Below, piece by piece: positions 60,831 through 64,000 of a DNA stretch of 64,000 nt. Source of the stretch: Triops longicaudatus (lineage: Eukaryota > Arthropoda > Branchiopoda > Notostraca > Triopsidae); assembly GCA_022885665.1 (NCBI GenBank), contig JAGQDJ010000076.1:124001-188000 (forward strand), in the 5' to 3' direction. The first letter of the stretch is position 1. Each line of letters starts with the position of its first letter. The position numbers and the translations under genes were made by a program. The notes under the pieces were generated by a model. That model searched no databases. It was not told where the DNA came from and worked only from the letters and a program-made list of their open reading frames with translations.

Positions 60831-60944
60831 TGTGTTTCTGTAAGCAATATTTTATGATAAACAACATGTTTTAAGTAATATTTCTCATTATGTTGTCTAA
60901 TGAAATTGCACTTTGTGACACTGTTCTTCAAGCTGTCTCCAGCG

Positions 60945-61070
60945 TGGGGGGCAGCGGATTTTCTCCGTTTTGTTCATGCTTAAAACAGGGCTAAAACTTC
61001 AAAATTTCTATCAATCGATCGGTACGAATTTTTATTTTTTATTAAACAACAATACAGTTCCGAAAATTAA
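60945..61070 (+). repeat. G-rich interspersed repeat, copy 2
   Basis: Direct partner of 50691-50815. Here it lies 115 bp from the 0.75-kb repeat; in the first pair the gap is about 585 bp. The two repeats may therefore be parts of one larger element rearranged in one copy. Confidence 0.7.
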
Positions 61071-64000
61071 TTTAACTACCTCATTCTAGGGGAAAAAGTT
61101 AATTAAGTTACTTTCTATGGTCGAAATCGATCCTAATTTAAATGTTACACATTTATTGCAATTGACTTTTTTACATTCATTTAATAAGACTGAACAAGGC
61201 GTTCTTTTATGGGGAGCTGCTGCCCCCCTACCCCCGCTTTCACGACCTTTGATCTTTCAATTACAGAGGGCTGCTTTTCTATTAATGTTTTTAGAAAGCC
61301 TGAATTAAGGAACAAAGTATGTCAAGTAACAAGGTTCCTACATTTGTACCCTGTTAACAGCTGCATTATTTGCTATCAACAAAAACTGGCACAACTACTG
61401 TGGGAACTGCGAACTGCTTGGTTACCAATGCAACTTGTCTGAATAGTGTTGGACGAAAAGAGACATGTCTGGTCTTACTGTGCTGTAGTCCCGCCTGACA
61501 ATCTTACGCTATTGTATACAGCAGTAGCCTGGCACTGGGGCTGCAAAATTCGTTCTTGACGCTGCTGTGCAACGTACGTTTATGCCCTATGCTCTAAGAT
61601 AGAGAAAATACTAATTTGCATATATTTCGGAAACCTTTCTTCACATGAAAGCGAAATAAGTGACGTGCACTGTAAATCTAACTGTGCAAAATTGCAGAAT
61701 TGTGGAGCTTTTATTAAACTGTGCAGAGATATGAGCAAAAGTTTTGATCGCCCCTTACATTTTTCGTGTTACGCCCCTTCGTAAAAAAATCACTAAAAAT
61801 AGACTATTGCACGAAAAGTTACAAAATTATTCAGTCTTATTCTTATACCGATTTCGTATGTACGCGCAAAGTTTCATGGCAATTAATCAAGTATTTTCAA
61901 AAATAAAAAATTAAACGTTTCGCCATAAGCCTGTGTTATGAGACCTGGCAAGCATTTGAGTGTTTTTCCTTGTAAAAAAAGCTTGTGTAAAGGTGTCAGT
62001 GAGTTATTGCGTCGTGTTTTCTTGGAAATATCTCACAACAAGGAATTGAAAGAAATCCCACAAGTATGTTGTAAACTATTTGTAGAATATTAGATTTACA
62101 AAATTTTCGGTCTTCGGAGACGTTAGCTTCAAGCCACAATGAATTACTGCGCCTGGAAAATTTCTCTTTGCGTTTCATTTTCCTTCAGAAAAAAATAAGA
62201 AACCTTACAGTATTACAATGCATTGTGGCATTTTACAAACTTTGTTGTAAAAGAAACCTTATGTGAGGACCACAGCGAGATCGTGCAATCGTACGAGAAT
62301 TTCTTGACGGGTAAATTTTTGGGAGTTATTTATTTTCTTTGAAAATAATTTCAAAGAAATCATACGGGTTGGGCTACTGTGAACTCATAGCCGGTGAAAA
62401 GCTTTCATTGCAACGTAAGAATTTCTCTTTCCATTGTTAGCAACTATACTTATGTAAATAAATATTAGGAATAGCCTTTTGGATAAAGAGTAGAGTAGGC
62501 CTACTTCGTTAAGTTTAGCAACGGTATGGCATTTAGAGCTGATTGTACGACGCAAATTCACATCTTCTCAGGTGAACTTAATAATGTAGACGCGGAATGG
62601 GTGAGGCCAGTTTATTAGTAAACAACAGCTAATTAAAATGCGAATATTAAGGAGCAGGCGAATGCAAGTCAAAGCAAGTTAGTAAACTTGATTCGGTATC
62701 TGTGACTTGTTTGGTGTGGGGACTTAGAAGTTAACCAACAAGAAGTAGCAATTTTCTAAGAATTTTTGCAAGGTTATTCCATTATGTACCTGCCAGTGAA
62801 TCTGTTCCAGACGGTTCGATTCCTAATTGCAAACTACCGATTAAGAGCTTTGATTTTAAAAAAAATACACATTTTACGTTATAGTAGATTTTTTTAAAAA
62901 ATAAAACTCGTCATGAAATGCAGTTGCACTACCTAACCGCAACCCCGAGACGGTTTAAGGGGTTAAAAGACTTTACGAGGATCACATATGTGTAGCGGAT
63001 TAAGGAAGTCCACAAGGCCGTTTGGTCACCTAGTTTACCTACCTCAGTGACCGTTTTAACTGACACTTGAAGCGCGTTAAGTTGTTCTGTATGGTTTTCG
63101 TTTCCGCCAACTCTGGTTAAATGCGTAATTGAAAATGCAGTGCAAACAATCGCTACATATTTCATATTTTAATATTGTGTACTTTTTAAATTGGCTTTAT
63201 AAGAATTTGTATTGAACATCTGAAGTGCGTAGACCAGCTAAAGACATTGAAATACGAACACGCCGCTGGTAGTGCGTACGTCAACTTTTTTGTGTGGCCA
63301 GGTTTTGGCGATAAAGCAACTTTCCCTTCTTCATTGGCTCGTATAAGGGGCGGAATTGTGTTGCGTTGGAGCATGGCGGTACTTTCAGGGGGAACTCCAA
63401 TTCTCTCGAACCTCGTCCTGCAGGTAGACTCCAAGTAGACGAAGCGCCATTTGGCAGTGTGCCGCTTCACGCTTACTCTTTCGGTGTATCTTCTTACGCT
63501 CGCACCTTTTCTCCCTATGGATTGTATTTCTTTTTATCGTATATAACCTTCTTAACGTGTGTGCAATCCTAAAACAGTGCATAGAGCGTTACTTCGTGAA
63601 CTCTTCTGTGCAATTGACTTTGCCATCCATTAAGCGAACAAAAAGAAAGGATTTAGTACGTCTCCAGGCCTATACGGGATTGGGATATTCCAATGAAAGT
63701 TGCTTTAGTAGCATTTTTATGCTACGGACTTGTGTAAGCCAAAAGCCCATCTTTGTGAACTTGTTGACTTTTGTTTATCCCATTTGGTGGGAATCAAGTT
63801 ATTTGTTTCAAGCCAAAGAATTTCCGACCAAGGAAAACGGTACAATTTTGTAGGGTAATGTGACCCAGATTCGTCCCTGTTCAGGCCCCTGTTTTAAGTT
63901 TTTCCCAAACCGGATTTTCACTCTTGGTAAAATGCACAACAGTGAAGCTGGCTTGGAATCGTTATTTTTTTGTAATCGAGTGTGCATACAAAAACCCATG

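Larger units (their letters stand above)
45620..64000. other. Gene-poor 18-kb region with old interspersed repeats
   Basis: No frame longer than about 135 codons and none with a recognisable domain, coding bias or splice-compatible neighbour. The sequence is AT-rich with scattered A and T runs (for example C8A17 at about 45941). Two repeat families occur twice each, near 49.3-50.8 kb and 60.1-61.1 kb. It may be intergenic or a long intron of a gene whose exons lie outside. Confidence 0.6.

Overview
The window is nuclear DNA from an animal, most probably an arthropod. Coding exons are joined by short GT-AG introns, often 50 to 100 bp. AATAAA signals follow the genes. TCAGTT initiators sit at the expected distance from a TATA box (tubulin gene) or a downstream promoter element (near 1130). 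A NACHT-LRR receptor gene argues against flies and other insects known to lack this family and makes a crustacean or another non-insect arthropod more likely, but the species cannot be named from the sequence.

Layout. From 1 to 9214 I find no protein-coding exon, only two candidate core promoters and a GA microsatellite. From 9221 to 29977 (+) lies one large gene for a PDZ-PH-RhoGAP protein of the ARHGAP21/23 (Drosophila RhoGAP19D) family. I assembled 23 coding exons by hand into one open frame of 2166 codons. A 5.9-kb intron splits the PDZ domain, and a 2.3-kb intron holds a 155-base A tract with an N. At 32324-33470 (+) is a compact alpha-tubulin-like gene with TATA box, initiator and polyA signal whose protein stops at 235 residues, about half the normal length. 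From 33.5 to 37 kb is a repeat-rich stretch with a 190-bp hAT-type miniature element and an assembly duplication around an N. At 37108-41246 (+) is a nine-exon NOD-like receptor gene (NACHT plus leucine-rich region, 1127 aa). At 42472-45317 (-) is a six-exon gene for the 26S proteasome ATPase Rpt6/PSMC5 (405 aa), convergent with the receptor gene and separated from it by a fold-back element. From 45.5 to 64 kb there is no recognisable gene apart from a possible 38-codon reading frame divergent from PSMC5; it holds old interspersed repeats, including a 0.75-kb family present twice in opposite orientation.

The four genes do not form a pathway. RhoGAP and tubulin belong to the cytoskeleton, PSMC5 is housekeeping proteolysis, and the receptor is a predicted innate immune sensor. 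The most interesting item is the receptor: it has a complete NACHT core and an N-terminal stretch that fits the RHIM-type amyloid motif pattern, which would suggest amyloid-templated signalling if confirmed. Exon boundaries were set by eye from reading frame, GT-AG signals and family similarity; no search or RNA evidence was available.
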